This document shows, piece by piece, positions 51,660 to 62,199 of a DNA stretch of 64,000 nucleotides. The stretch's first letter is position 1; each line of letters begins with the position of its first letter. The stretch comes from Microvelia longipes (lineage: Eukaryota > Arthropoda > Insecta > Hemiptera > Veliidae), in the NCBI GenBank assembly GCA_018340805.1, contig JACMZG010001914.1, positions 19,355,881-19,419,880 of the forward strand. The letters are read 5' to 3'. The notes beneath the pieces are model-generated. The model was not told the origin of the DNA. It made no database searches and was given only the letters and a program-made list of their open reading frames with translations. Both the position numbers and the translations under genes were made by a program.

Positions 51660-52109
51660 CAAAGAGAATAACTATTAGAGGGTGTACAGAACCCGATTAA
51701 CACAACGATAAGGGGTCTGGAAGTGAGACAGTTTCCATAGGTGCCGTAACTGTACTTACCCCTACTATAGTCTCCCTAGAGAGAGACTAGATACTCCACC
51801 CCTCTATAACCCCTTTCAAGGCACACACTCTACAAACGGCGGACATTTTATAGTTATGCCACATTAAATCACTTTATTTAACACAAACAATTATAGAATA
51901 CATGCAATAGATAATAATTAAAACTTATTTTAAATTCATTTTACTTGATTTAAAACAAAATGGTCGAAAATAATGTAATATTTACGTGAAATTGTAAATA
52001 TTATGAAAAATAAAAAAAATGACGTCATCAATGTACCGTTACGGCACCTAGCCACCCAAGGAATGATAAGAACTGTTGTATCCTCCCTCTAATAGTATTA
52101 GTCTCTTTG
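51660..52109. mobile_element. 450-bp hAT-type MITE
   Basis: 8-bp target duplication TTTGTACC (51652-51659, 52110-52117). Inverted ends CAAAGAGAATAACTATTAGA and CAAAGAGACTAATACTATTA both lead to GAGGG. A subterminal inverted pair, TAGGTGCCGTAACTGTAC and GTACCGTTACGGCACCTA, lies near 51738 and 52034. Eight-bp duplications with CA...G ends are standard for hAT elements. It sits about 280 bp past the PHYH stop codon. Confidence 0.85.
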
Positions 52110-52388
52110 TTTGTACCATAGAGCCTATTGACATGTAGGACAACAAACTATGAAGCACTAGATTGAGAGACATATTTATTTAAGATAGTTTTTAGACAGG
52201 TTATGTAACAAATAGACTTGTATAAGGATGAAAATAAAGATTTATAATTAATTTCAATTTTAGCTGCCCAAATAGATAGCAATCCAGTGCAGTCATAACC
52301 ATTCTTTCTGATTTGTCTGTCAGTAGCAATAAATATAAATCCCCCTTGACCTTGTCTTGGCTGTTGACCTTTATTGATTGATCTCTTA

Positions 52389-53357
52389 TCACATTTTAGA
52401 ATTAGATATTCCTCTGACGGTCCTTGCCCGATACCTCCATATATCCTGAATAGTCATGTTTAGTCCACGTTTTGTTGCCATTTCTTCGATTTCCTTCGCA
52501 ATAGGTTCTTGTATTGTACCACTGACATCTATGTAATAGCAGTCACTGGATGCGTAATGACAAGAAATAGCTTTGCGATATCCAGATGTTTTGTTGTAAC
52601 CAGATCCATGGATTAGTAGGGGGTGGAAAAAAACAGTTTCGCCTTTTTCCATGGGTAGGTATTGTTTGGGATAGTCGTCTTTGTAAGGAATGCCATGAAA
52701 AGCTTTATTGACTCCACCCTCCCAATTGGGGTATTCATGTTGAAATAAAACACCTTTGTGACTTCCTGGTAATACGAATAAACACCCGTTATTTTTGTCA
52801 ACTTTTTCCATAGCTGTCCAGGCAGCGACAATGCGATCTGCCGGTCTGAATGGGAAATAATATAAATCTTGATGTAGAGGATGTCTTGATGATAAAGTAC
52901 CGACATCTGGTGGCTTATTTATCAACATGGAATGCATTCCCATTATATTCGGACCAGTAAAACATTCAACAACATCAAGCAAGTCGCTGTTCAAGAAATA
53001 ACTTTGAAAAACATCATCATACAGAATATCTTGCGCCTTGTAGTACAACGACTGTCCACTTCGTTTTTCTGCGCTTTTAACAACACTTATATCTTTCATC
53101 AAAGTGATGTTACCTTTTTCGACTTTACCATCACAGATATCGATAAATCGACTATAACAATTATCAATGACTTTGTTTGGAATCAAATTTGGAATTACTA
53201 TGTAACCGTTATGTTCGTAAAATAATCGCTGATCGTATGATAGTAAACCAGATTCGTTGAGAGTGTAAATGAATTCATCTTGTCTTCTTGCCTGCGCGCT
53301 GGTTTTTTGGAATATATGTCTGTTGATTACATCAAGTCTTGCTGAGTTCCGAGACAT
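52389..53357 (-). CDS. PHYH: Phytanoyl-CoA dioxygenase, peroxisomal
   Basis: 322 codons, close to the vertebrate enzyme (~338), in one exon. It is an Fe(II)/2-oxoglutarate oxygenase that hydroxylates phytanoyl-CoA at C2, the first step of peroxisomal alpha-oxidation. Iron ligands are H162 and D164 (HPLHQDLYYFPFRP) and H250 (FFHPLLIHGSGYN). R261 (GYRKAIS) should bind 2-oxoglutarate; W180 and K107 also match active-site positions. The N-terminus reads RLDVINRHI, a PTS2 import signal (RL-x5-H-I) at residues 7-15, where the human enzyme has its PTS2. The last three residues are SKM, a PTS1-like signal, so two peroxisomal signals may be present. The start is the first ATG, just before the PTS2. 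All key residues are intact and no frameshift is seen. It lies amid transposons with no partner genes. Confidence 0.93.
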   Translation of the reverse strand: MSRNSARLDVINRHIFQKTSAQARRQDEFIYTLNESGLLSYDQRLFYEHNGYIVIPNLIPNKVIDNCYSRFIDICDGKVEKGNITLMKDISVVKSAEKRSGQSLYYKAQDILYDDVFQSYFLNSDLLDVVECFTGPNIMGMHSMLINKPPDVGTLSSRHPLHQDLYYFPFRPADRIVAAWTAMEKVDKNNGCLFVLPGSHKGVLFQHEYPNWEGGVNKAFHGIPYKDDYPKQYLPMEKGETVFFHPLLIHGSGYNKTSGYRKAISCHYASSDCYYIDVSGTIQEPIAKEIEEMATKRGLNMTIQDIWRYRARTVRGISNSKM

Positions 53358-53394
53358 TTTCTTGCTTAAATAAGTTCTCGCTCCTTTTTAAATA

Positions 53395-53445
53395 TCTGGG
53401 TCTGAAAAGCAAATAAATAAGTATTATATTACTGAAAAGATCACA
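53395..53445 (-). promoter_or_regulatory. Candidate 3' splice site in the PHYH 5' UTR
   Basis: On the minus strand, ATTTATTTGCTTTTCAG followed by ACCCAG lies about 45 bp before the ATG (AG at 53402-53403). A second AG-ending tract (GATCTTTTCAG) lies upstream. If used, the gene has a non-coding first exon farther right. Two CCAAT words near 53526 and 53549 are possible promoter elements. This is inference only. Confidence 0.4.
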
Positions 53446-53459
53446 TGAAAGTTGTAAAT

Positions 53460-53805
53460 GTATCCTTTGCAAATAACTTGTAAAGTTGTAAACACAATTT
53501 GTAAATTCATGTGTTTAAATAACTAACCAATCGGCTCTAAACAGCAATTGGCTGATCGCATCCTCCTTTTAAAACAACCAAAGTGTATCAGCGTTTATAA
53601 AATGATAAAGTTCTTAAACGACGTAATTTACTACCAACGTGACTTTCCATGAATGTTTATTTACTTCAAAACAAACTACAGTCACCGGGTTTTAAAATAA
53701 TTCAACTAAAATGAAAGTAATTAAACTGGTGCCAATCTGTAAGTATTTTTAAACATATCAATAATAATTATATTGTTCGCCTCCATAGTATCAATTTATA
53801 TACTG
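53460..53805. other. Upstream region of PHYH, nothing firm
   Basis: Possible promoter or intron DNA. No core promoter motif can be asserted. Confidence 0.3.
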
Positions 53806-53809
53806 ATTT

Positions 53810-53910
53810 TTACATCACGGAGGCCTGAGGTTCCCATCCCAGGTTAGGCTCTCAGTTTATATAACATTACTGTTCAAATAAAATATCACCAACTTTAGAA
53901 ACAACTTTTT
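53810..53910 (+). mobile_element. tRNA-derived SINE fragment
   Basis: ACGGAGGCCTGAGGTTCCCA then TCCCAGGTTAGGCTCTC is T-arm-like. The tail TTCAAATAAAATATCACCAA matches the one near 7310. The A-box half is missing. Confidence 0.5.
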
Positions 53911-55605
53911 ACACTGTTGTTTTTCAAAAAGATTTTTTGAAAAACAATATAACTACGTCATAATTTTTTTCTACATTCATCAACTTCATACATAAATAAC
54001 GTCACAATTTAGGTTGATGACGTCATATTGTTTTTACAAACCATAGGCCTCTTAACCTCTCCTACATCTCGGGATGTGCCTTGTTTCATTTCAATTTAAG
54101 AAAGCCTTCGTGAGTTATCGTTAACCATACGAAAAAATAGATCTTGTACACTCATAAACATTCACACATATATTTTTTGGTATCAGGTAGCCAATCTGAA
54201 TCGATCTCCCGCTCTTAACTTTCATCATCCGAACAACCTCATAAGCGTCATTTTTATGATGAAAATTCGCTGAAAGAAGACAGCAGACCAATACAGTTAA
54301 GTGTAACAATCGAGTTGTTGACCTCAGGTACTAAGTGTCATCAGGGCTGGATTTATTAAAACAAACAAAATATTTAGAGTTTATTAAATCTAACTATAGT
54401 GACAACCTAGATCCCTGGTCCAAAACTTAGTTAGTAAATCTAAACCATTTTGAATTACTGACTTCTTATACAGACATCTTAATTTATGTAAAATAGATTT
54501 TCAAGAAAATGTATTTTTATTACGCAATTGATCTAAATACGTTGCTGATTTGTTGAGTTCGTGCGTTGTTTTATTGTACGTTTTAGTCAATTTTGTTCTT
54601 TGTTATTCGAATTACGAATTTACGAATCTGTTAGCTTCTGCGTTTATCTTATTGTAAGTAAAATAATAACTGAATATAAGTTTCTATATAAGCATTGGTG
54701 ACTACTTCAAATGATCCTTAAATAAATGTCAATACAATTAGTTATTATTGGTCATGCGCACAACGAAAACACGGGGAGTTTCTAAAGCACTGAACAGAGG
54801 AACTACTGAATGGAAGAACTACTGAACAGGGCAAATCCAGGCTATAAACTATAACTCAAGCCAAATTGCTGTATCTACAGACTTAATATTTAGTACAAAC
54901 ATAGTAAACAACATTATAAGAGTGTCCACACTTCGTCCAGTGGAAATATATTGTGGTTAACCACACTTATGCACTCAATTAACACCCGAAAACACGGCCT
55001 TTAAAGAAGGCTTTATATTTTTTAAGTTATATAAGACGGTGTCAAGATTTGTAGGACGGAGAATATTTATTGAAATAATTGAATTATATGATACTTAAAG
55101 ATATAAGAAGAAATACATTCTTTGAGAAGTATTTAAATAAATGGAATGCTATTTTAATTGATCAAATAATACTCACTTTTATTGAGTTCTATATATGTTC
55201 CAAATTTTCTTAAGCTTTAAGTTATCACAGTTTGATATCACAATATTATTGATATAAAATAATTAATAAAATAACAGTAATTAATATTTACGATAAAAAT
55301 ATCGACTAAGAATCAAAACAAGTGGTTGAAAACTTGAATTGATAAGAGTTTGTAAGATTTGATCATGTGATGTGAAGGTTGTAAGAGTGACCAACACAAC
55401 AAAAATATATTTCTCGACAGCATCAAATGAGATAGAAATAATGTACCTACCTTCTGCATTTTCAATATAGAAATTGAAGACGAGCCGATGTGGTGTTTAT
55501 TTTCTGATAAAGGTTATTTTTTATTTTCCCTAAATTACTAAAATAAATATAAAAGTTTTTTTAAATGCATAAAACAAATTTCCAATTTAGTTGCTTCATA
55601 TTTTT
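53911..55605. other. Unassigned AT-rich sequence
   Basis: No gene recognised. A short block near 54240-54290 (TATGATGAAAATTCGCTGAA) recalls the inverted-repeat element ends but is too short to assign. Confidence 0.4.
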
Positions 55606-55799
55606 ATTAGGGTTTCGAAGATAATCTTCGAAACCCTTATACTTTCTGTCGAGCGTCTGTCTGTCCGATTTCTCATCTCAGGAACTACAATAGCTAGGAA
55701 GTTGAAATTTGGTATACATGTGTAACTATTTTATCCAACAACAGGAAAAATATAGCCAACTATATCACATGCGCATCTGTCGATTTATGAGCGAATGCG

Positions 55800-57890
55800 C
55801 ACATTCGCCAAAAAAAAATATTTTTTTGAAAAATCATGTGGGGTATCAAATTGTAGGTATCGATGGGTAGTACACAAATATGCATCGCTTTTTCAAAATG
55901 GCGGCTATTACACCCGCCAAAAATCTCAAAACCACCAAAAAATGCTTGTACCCCCCCCTTTTAAGGCATAAGGAGAAGCCCTAAAAATATGGGACCAATA
56001 GCCAATAAAAGCACTTTCCGGGCCATAGAAATTCTTCGGAGAAAAAGTTTCAAAAGTTAATTTTAGCAATTTCAAAATCGCCCATACGCGCACGCGCCAA
56101 AAAAAATATTTTTTTGAAAAATCATGTGGGGTATCAAATTGTAGGTATCGATGGGTAGTACACAAATATGCATCGCTTTTTCAAAATGGCGGCTATTACA
56201 CCCGCCAAAAATCTCAAAAACCACCAAAAAATGCTTGTCCCCCCCCTTTTAAGGCATAAGGAGAAGCCCTAAAAATATGGGACCAATAGCCAATAAAAGC
56301 ACTTTCCGGGCCATAGAAATTCTTCGGAGAAAAAGTTTCAAAAGTTAATTTTAGCAATTTCAAAATCGCCCAAACGCGCACGCGCCAAAAAAAAAAATTT
56401 TTTTGAAAAATCATGTGGGGTATCAAATTGTAGGTATCGATGGGTAGTACACAAATATGCATCGCTTTTTCAAAATGGCGGCTATTACACCCGCCAAAAA
56501 TCTCAAAAACCACCAAAAAATGCTTGTCCCCCCCCTTTTAAGGCATAAGGGAAGCCCTAAAAATATGGGACCAATAGCCAATAAAAGCACTTTCCGGGCC
56601 ATAGAAATTCTTCGGAGAAAAAGTTTCAAAAGTTAATTTTAGCAATTTCAAAATCGCCCAAACGCACGCGCAAAAAAAAATATTTTTTGAAAAATCATGT
56701 GGGGTATCAAATTGTAGGTATCGATGGGTAGTACACAAATATGCATCGCTTTTTCAAAATGGCGGCTATTACACCCGCCAAAAATCTCAAAAACCACCAA
56801 AAAATGCTTGTCCCCCCCCCTTTTAAGGCATAAGGAGAAGCCCTAAAAATATGGGACCAATAGCCAATAAAAGCACTTTCCGGGCCATAGAAATTCTTCG
56901 GAGAAAAAGTTTCAAAAGTTAATTTTAGCAATTTCAAAATCGCCCATACGCGCACGCGCAAAAAAAAAATATTTTTTGAAAAATCATGTGGGGTATCAAA
57001 TTGTAGGTATCGATGGGTAGTACACAAATATGCATCGCTTTTTCAAAATGGCGGCTATTACACCCCCAAAAATCTCAAAAACCACCAAAAAATGCTTGTC
57101 CCCCCCTTTTAAGGCATAAGGAGAAGCCCTAAAAATATGGGACCAATAGCCAATAAAAGCACTTTCCGGGCCATAGAAATTCTTCGGAGAAAAAGTTTCA
57201 AAAGTTAATTTTAGCAATTTCAAAATCGCCCATACGCGCACGCGCCAAAAAAAAAATATTTTTTGAAAAATCATGTGGGGTATCAAATTGTAGGTATCGA
57301 TGGGTAGTACACAAATATGCATCGCTTTTTCAAAATGGCGGCTATTACACCCGCCAAAAATCTCAAAAACCACCAAAAAAATGCTTGTCCCCCCCCCTTT
57401 TAAGGCATAAGGAGAAGCCCTAAAAATATGGGACCAATAGCCAATAAAAGCACTTTCCGGGCCATAGAAATTCTTCGGAGAAAAAGTTTCAAAAGTTAAT
57501 TTTAGCAATTTCAAAATCGCCCATACGCGCACGCGCCAAAAAAAAATATTTTTTTGAAAAATCATGTGGGGTATCAAATTGTAGGTATCGATGGGTAGTA
57601 CACAAATATGCATCGCTTTTTCAAAATGGCGGCTATTACACCCGCCAAAAATCTCAAAAAACCACCAAAAAATGCTTGCCCCCCCCTTTTAAGGCATAAG
57701 GAGAAGCCCTAAAAATATGGGACCAATAGCCAATAAAAGCACTTTCCGGCCATAAATTTTTTGGAAAAGTTTCAAAAGTTAATTTTAGCAATTTCAAAAT
57801 CGCCCATACGCGCACGCGCCAAAAAAAATTTTTTTTTTGAAAAAACGGGGTAAATTGTAGGTATCGAATACACAAATATGGAGCGCGTTA
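55800..57890 (+). repeat. ~287-bp tandem array (about 7.5 copies)
   Basis: Each unit has ATCATGTGGGGTATCAAATT, TTTTTCAAAATGGCGGCTAT, a C8-C9 run, AGCACTTTCCGGGCCATAGA and CGCCCATACGCGCACGCGCC. Copies are more than 95% alike by eye; differences lie mainly in A and C run lengths. The last copy is degraded. Minus-strand open frames of up to 205 codons arise because the unit is near 288 bp; they are not genes. Confidence 0.95.
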
Positions 57891-57899
57891 GTAAATTAC

Positions 57900-60800
57900 C
57901 CCGAAAAAATAAACATATAGCGAAGCGAGCCATGAAATGTAGATATTACAAACAAGCACATAAAGGCGAGCGAAGCGAGCCCTAGCGCCTCTCCTGGTAT
58001 ACAAAACAAAAAGAGCGAAGCGAGCCCATGATTTTCATGCTTAAAATGTTTCTCTTATAATAGATATTGACAAACAAGCACATAAAGGCGAGCGAAGCGA
58101 GCCCTAGTATTGCATAGTTATTTTTATTATTTTATACTCTTAAGAAGGTACTGATAAACATATACAAAAAGGCGAGCGAAGCGAGCCCATGATTTTCATG
58201 CCTTGCTTAAAATGTTTCTCTTATAATAGATATTGACAAACAAGCACATAAAGGCGAGCGAAGCGAGCCCTAGTATTGCATGGTTATTTTTATTATTTTA
58301 TACTCTTAAGAAGGTACTGATAAACATATACAAAAAGGCGAGCGAAGCGAGCCCATGATTTTTATGCCTTGTTTTAAATGTTTCTCTTAAAGTAGATATT
58401 GACAAACAAGCACATAAAGGCGAGCGAAGCGAGCCCTAGTATTGCATGGTTATTTTTATTATTTATACTCTTAAGAAGGTACTGATAAACATATACAAAA
58501 AGGCGAGCGAAGCGAGCCCATGATTTTTCATGCCTTGCTTAAAATGTTTCTCTTAATAGATATTGACAAACAATCACATAAAGGCGAGCGAAGCGAGCCC
58601 TAGTATTGCATGGTTATTTTTATTATTTTATACTCTTAAGAAGGTACTGATAAACATATACAAAAAGGCGAGCGAAGCGAGCCCATGATTTTCATGCCTT
58701 GCTTAAAATGTTTCTCTTATAATAGATATTGACAAACAAGCACATAAAGGCGAGCGAAGCGAGCCCTAGTATTGCATGGTTTTTTTTATTATTTTATACT
58801 CTTAAGAAGGTACTGATAAACATATACAAAAAGGCGAGCGAAGCGAGCCCATGATTTTCATGCCTTGCTTAAAATGTTTCTCTTATAATAGATATTGACA
58901 AACAAGCACATAAAGGCGAGCGAAGCGAGCCCTAGTATTGCATGGTTATTTTTATTATTTTATACTCTTAAGAAGGTACTGATAAACATATACAAAAAGG
59001 CGAGCGAAGCGAGCCCATGATTTTCATGCCTTTCTTAAAATGTTTCTCTTAAATAGATATTGACAAACAAGCACATAAAGGCGAGCGAAGCGAGCCCTAG
59101 TATTGCATGGTTTTTTTTTATTATTTTATACTCTTAAGAAGGTACTGATAAACATATACAAAAAGGCGAGCGAAGCGAGCCCATGATTTTCATGCCTTGC
59201 TTAAAATGTTTCTCTTAAATAGATATTGACAAACAAGCACATAAAGGCGAGCGAAGCGAGCCCTAGTATTGCATGGTTTTTTTTTTTATTTTATACTCTT
59301 AAGAAGGTACTGATAAACATATACAAAAAGGCGAGCGAAGCGAGCCCATGATTTTTATGCCTTTTTAAAATGTTTCTTTAAGTAGATATTGACAACACAT
59401 AAAGGCGAGCGAAGCGAGCCCTAGTATTGCATGGTTATTTTTATAATTTATACTCTTAAGAAGGTACTGATAAACATATACAAAAAGGCGAGCGAAGCGA
59501 GCCCATGATTTTTATGCCTTGTTTAAAATGTTTCTCTTATAATAGATATTGACAAACAAGCACATAAAGGCGAGCGAAGCGAGCCCTAGTATTGCATGGT
59601 TATTTTTATTATTTATACTCTTAAGAAGGTACTGATAAACATATACAAAAAGGCGAGCGAAGCGAGCCCATGATTTTCATGCCTTGCTTAAAATGTTTCT
59701 CTTATAATAGATATTGACAAACAAGCACATAAAGGCGAGCGAAGCGAGCCCTAGTATTGCATGGTTTTTTTTTTATTTTATACTCTTAAGAAGGTACTGA
59801 TAAACATATACAAAAAGGCGAGCGAAGCGAGCCCATGATTTTTATGCCTTTTTAAAATGTTTCTCTTAAAGTAGATATTGACTAACAAGCACATAAAGGC
59901 GAGCGAAGCGAGCCCTAGTATTGTATGGTTTTTTTTATTTTATACTCTTAAGAAGGTACTGATAAACATATACAAAAAGGCGAGCGAAGCGAGCCCATGA
60001 TTTTCATGCCTTGTTAAAATGTTTCTCTTATAATAGATATTGACAAACAAGCACATAAAGGCGAGCGAAGCGAGCCCTAGTATTGCATGGTTATTTTTAT
60101 TATTTAATACTCTTAAGAAGGTACTGATAAACATATACAAAAAGGCGAGCGAAGCGAGCCCATGATTTTTATGCCTTTCTTAAAATGTTTCTCTTAAAGT
60201 AGATATTGACTAACAAGCACATAAAGGCGAGCGAAGCGAGCCCTAGTATTGTATGGTTTTTTTTTATTTTATACTCTTAAGAAGGTACTGATAAACATAT
60301 ACAACAAGGCGAGCGAAGCGAGCCCATGATTTTCATGCCTTGTTTTAAATGTTTCTCTTAAAGTAGATATTGACAAACAAGCACATAAAGGCGAGCGAAG
60401 CGAGCCCTTGAATCTTATTTTATGTTTTAATTTTTTTTCTAAATTTAGGTATTGACAAACAAACTTCTATAAGCGAGCGAAGCGAGCCCTAGATTGTTAT
60501 GTATAAGTTTGATTCTATAGTTTAAAATTGGCTAGTACCAAACATGCACCTCAAGGCGAGCGATGCGAGCCCTAGAATATTATGTTATGTCTTTACTGTA
60601 TGCTATAAAATGAGGTTCTGATAAACCAATACAAAAAGGCGATTGAAGCGAGGCTTTAATTTTATGCCTTGTTTTAAATGTTCTCTTCAGGTAGATATTG
60701 ACAACCAAGCACAAAAGGCGAGTGAAGCGAGCCCTTAAATTTTGTTCTGTGTTTCAAATTTTCTCAAAAATTAGGTATCGACAAACAAATATATAAAGGC

Positions 60801-61000
60801 GAGGGAAGCGAGCTCTAGATTGTTATGTAAAAATGTAGATTCTAGATTTAAAATGTAGATTGTGTAGATTCTAAATTAGGTACTGATTTCTGATACACAG
60901 AAACGCATGCGTAGCGAGCTGTGGAATATTTTGTTATAACTTATTTATTTTTTCTAACATTAGGTATCGACAAATACTAACATATAGGCTATTGAAGCGA
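57900..61000 (+). repeat. GCGAGCGAAGCGAGC array, ~167-bp dimers
   Basis: From 58060 to 60400 about 14 dimers alternate two ~83-bp half-units. One has CTAGTATTGCATGGTTATTT and AAGAAGGTACTGATAAACAT, the other CATGATTTTCATGCCTTGCT and ATAGATATTGACAAACAAGC. Each half carries one GCGAGCGAAGCGAGC. The two halves are related in their ends, implying an older ~83-bp monomer duplicated and then amplified as a pair. Edges (57900-58060, 60400-61000) hold diverged monomers. Confidence 0.95.
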
Positions 61001-61184
61001 GGCGTAGAATATTGAGTATAAGTATGATTGTATAGTATTAATACATTATATTTATGCAAATATCTGAGAAACCCTTATAATGCTTGCAAAGCAAGCACTT
61101 TGACGGATTTTTATATACTTGTAACATATTAATAGAAAATTATCTTTGTAGTAGTTGTACATCTTGGTTTTATAAGAAGGCTAT

Positions 61185-61194
61185 TATATAAAAT
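61185..61194 (+). promoter_or_regulatory. TATA-like element of the 5S rRNA gene
   Basis: TATATAAAAT about 25 bp before the 5S start. Arthropod 5S genes commonly need such an upstream element besides the internal promoter. Confidence 0.6.
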
Positions 61195-61210
61195 TAGAAC
61201 TCTACATGTC

Positions 61211-61329
61211 GGCAACGTCCATACCATGCTGAATACACCGGTTCTCGTCCGATCACCGAAGTTAAGCAGCATCGGGCGTGGTCAGTACTTGGATGGGTGA
61301 CCGCCTGGGAACACCACGTGACGTTGGCA
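61211..61329 (+). rRNA. 5S ribosomal RNA
   Basis: 119-bp sequence of standard metazoan 5S form: CATACCATGCTGAATACACC, GTCCGATCACCGAAGTTAAG (box A region), AGTACTTGGATGGGTGACCG (box C region), and ACGTTGGC at the end pairing with the start. The second base is G (GGCAACG) where GCCAACG is usual, leaving one mismatch in the terminal stem. A T6 run from about 61334 can terminate Pol III. It stands alone here, so it may be a dispersed copy or retroposed copy. Confidence 0.93.
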
Positions 61330-61342
61330 CTCAATTTTTTAC
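61330..61342 (+). terminator. Pol III T-run terminator
   Basis: TCAATTTTTTAC directly after the 5S 3' end, as expected for RNA polymerase III. Confidence 0.7.
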
Positions 61343-61381
61343 TTTTTGAAATCTCTAATGTGTTTTATAATGCAATTAACC

Positions 61382-61452
61382 TTCTTTATTATTATTTTTT
61401 TTATTATTATTTTTTTTATTATTATTTTATATTCTTTTATTATTATTATTTT
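61382..61452. repeat. (TTATTATTATTTTT)n microsatellite
   Basis: About four imperfect copies of a 14-17-bp A/T unit. Confidence 0.8.
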
Positions 61453-61744
61453 TCTGAGTATTTCATAATCAGGTTGTTTAATTTTGTAACGTAATAAAGT
61501 ATGTGGGTATTAAAGAAGCTAAGCATATAATTTCTCGATTGAACCTTAAAACTATATTTGTTGACTTTTATTAGAACCCTTTTAATAAGGAATCCACATG
61601 CGTTAATGTTTTTCATTAAGTATGTCTGTTATGCGCATTATACGCTTTAGAACAGAAATTGATTTTAACTTGTTTATACATAGATGCGTGTATGTTATTT
61701 TTTTAAACAACAATTCTTTATTAATACATAAATAAGTATAAATT

Positions 61745-62120
61745 TCATTACAAAATATACAAAAGATTATATTATATTGCCAAGTTCTTTGTGCTGCACT
61801 AGATCTACAGAAGGGGGTTTTATATAAGTTATTTGTTTCGGATCTGGTGGATTTTCCGTGTTCTATTTTTTCTAGTGTGTGTTGTCCTTTAAATACTTTC
61901 AGTGCTGTATTGTATTTATATATATCGTCTATTTGTAATAATTCTAATTTTTTAAAAAGAGGGTGTGCAGTTTGTCGTCTGTTCTTTTTAAGTATAATTC
62001 GTATAATAGAGTTTTGTTGAGTTTGTAGTGCATGTTTAGTAGTTTTTGTCGCAGCTCCCCAGCCAAGTATTCCGTATTGCAGTATAGAGTCAATCAGTCC
62101 GTAGTACAGTATTTTTAGTT
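61745..62120 (-). pseudogene. Non-LTR RT C-terminal fragment
   Basis: The minus frame from about 62115 reads LIDSILQYGILGWGAATKTT, then QTQQNSIIRIILKKNRR, PLFKKLELLQIDDIYKYNTA, and a tail with FCRSSAAQRTW, without stops over about 110 codons. It is the same post-RT region as at 7042-7260 and 39.8 kb, but a different copy. Upstream RT is missing; a short duplicated stretch (about 62117-62190) adjoins it. Confidence 0.75.
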
Positions 62121-62199
62121 CCGGTATAGTATTATGTTGTTTTAAGTTTAGTTTTAGTTACGGTATAGTATTATATTATGTTGTTTTAAGTTTCGCATA

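Larger units (their letters stand above)
55609..61080 (+). mobile_element. Satellite-bearing element, large copy (~5.5 kb)
   Basis: Head: a near-perfect palindrome (AGGGTTTCGAAGAT, A, complement; 55609-55637), then GTCTGTCTGTCCGATTTCTC and AGTTGAAATTTGGTATACAT. Body: seven full and one degenerate ~287-bp repeats (about 55800-57890). Tail: a ~3-kb array with GCGAGCGAAGCGAGC. End: AAACCCTTATAATGCTTGCA followed by AAGCAAGC, a small hairpin plus a short inverted match to the head's AGGGTTT. Same plan as 47.9-49.3 kb. Tandem arrays with terminal hairpins recall Helentron-derived elements, but I cannot demonstrate Helentron termini. Confidence 0.65.

Noticed and set aside
52201..52392. 63-codon frame starting at the PHYH stop (ATGTGA overlap)
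   Set aside because: It lies in the probable 3' UTR, has no domain, and animal genes rarely couple this way.
55926..57875. Repeated minus-strand open frames up to 205 codons in the 287-bp array
   Set aside because: The unit is close to 288 bp, so a chance-open frame carries across units. Starts and stops follow A- and C-run length changes and no domain is seen.
57900..60700. CRISPR-like array (short identical repeat at regular spacing)
   Set aside because: The spacers are themselves repeated, the genome is eukaryotic, and no cas genes exist. It is a satellite array.
55609..61080. Firm assignment of the satellite-bearing element to Helitrons/Helentrons
   Set aside because: A terminal hairpin and arrays are suggestive, but no TC/CTRR ends, T-T insertion or empty site can be shown from one window.
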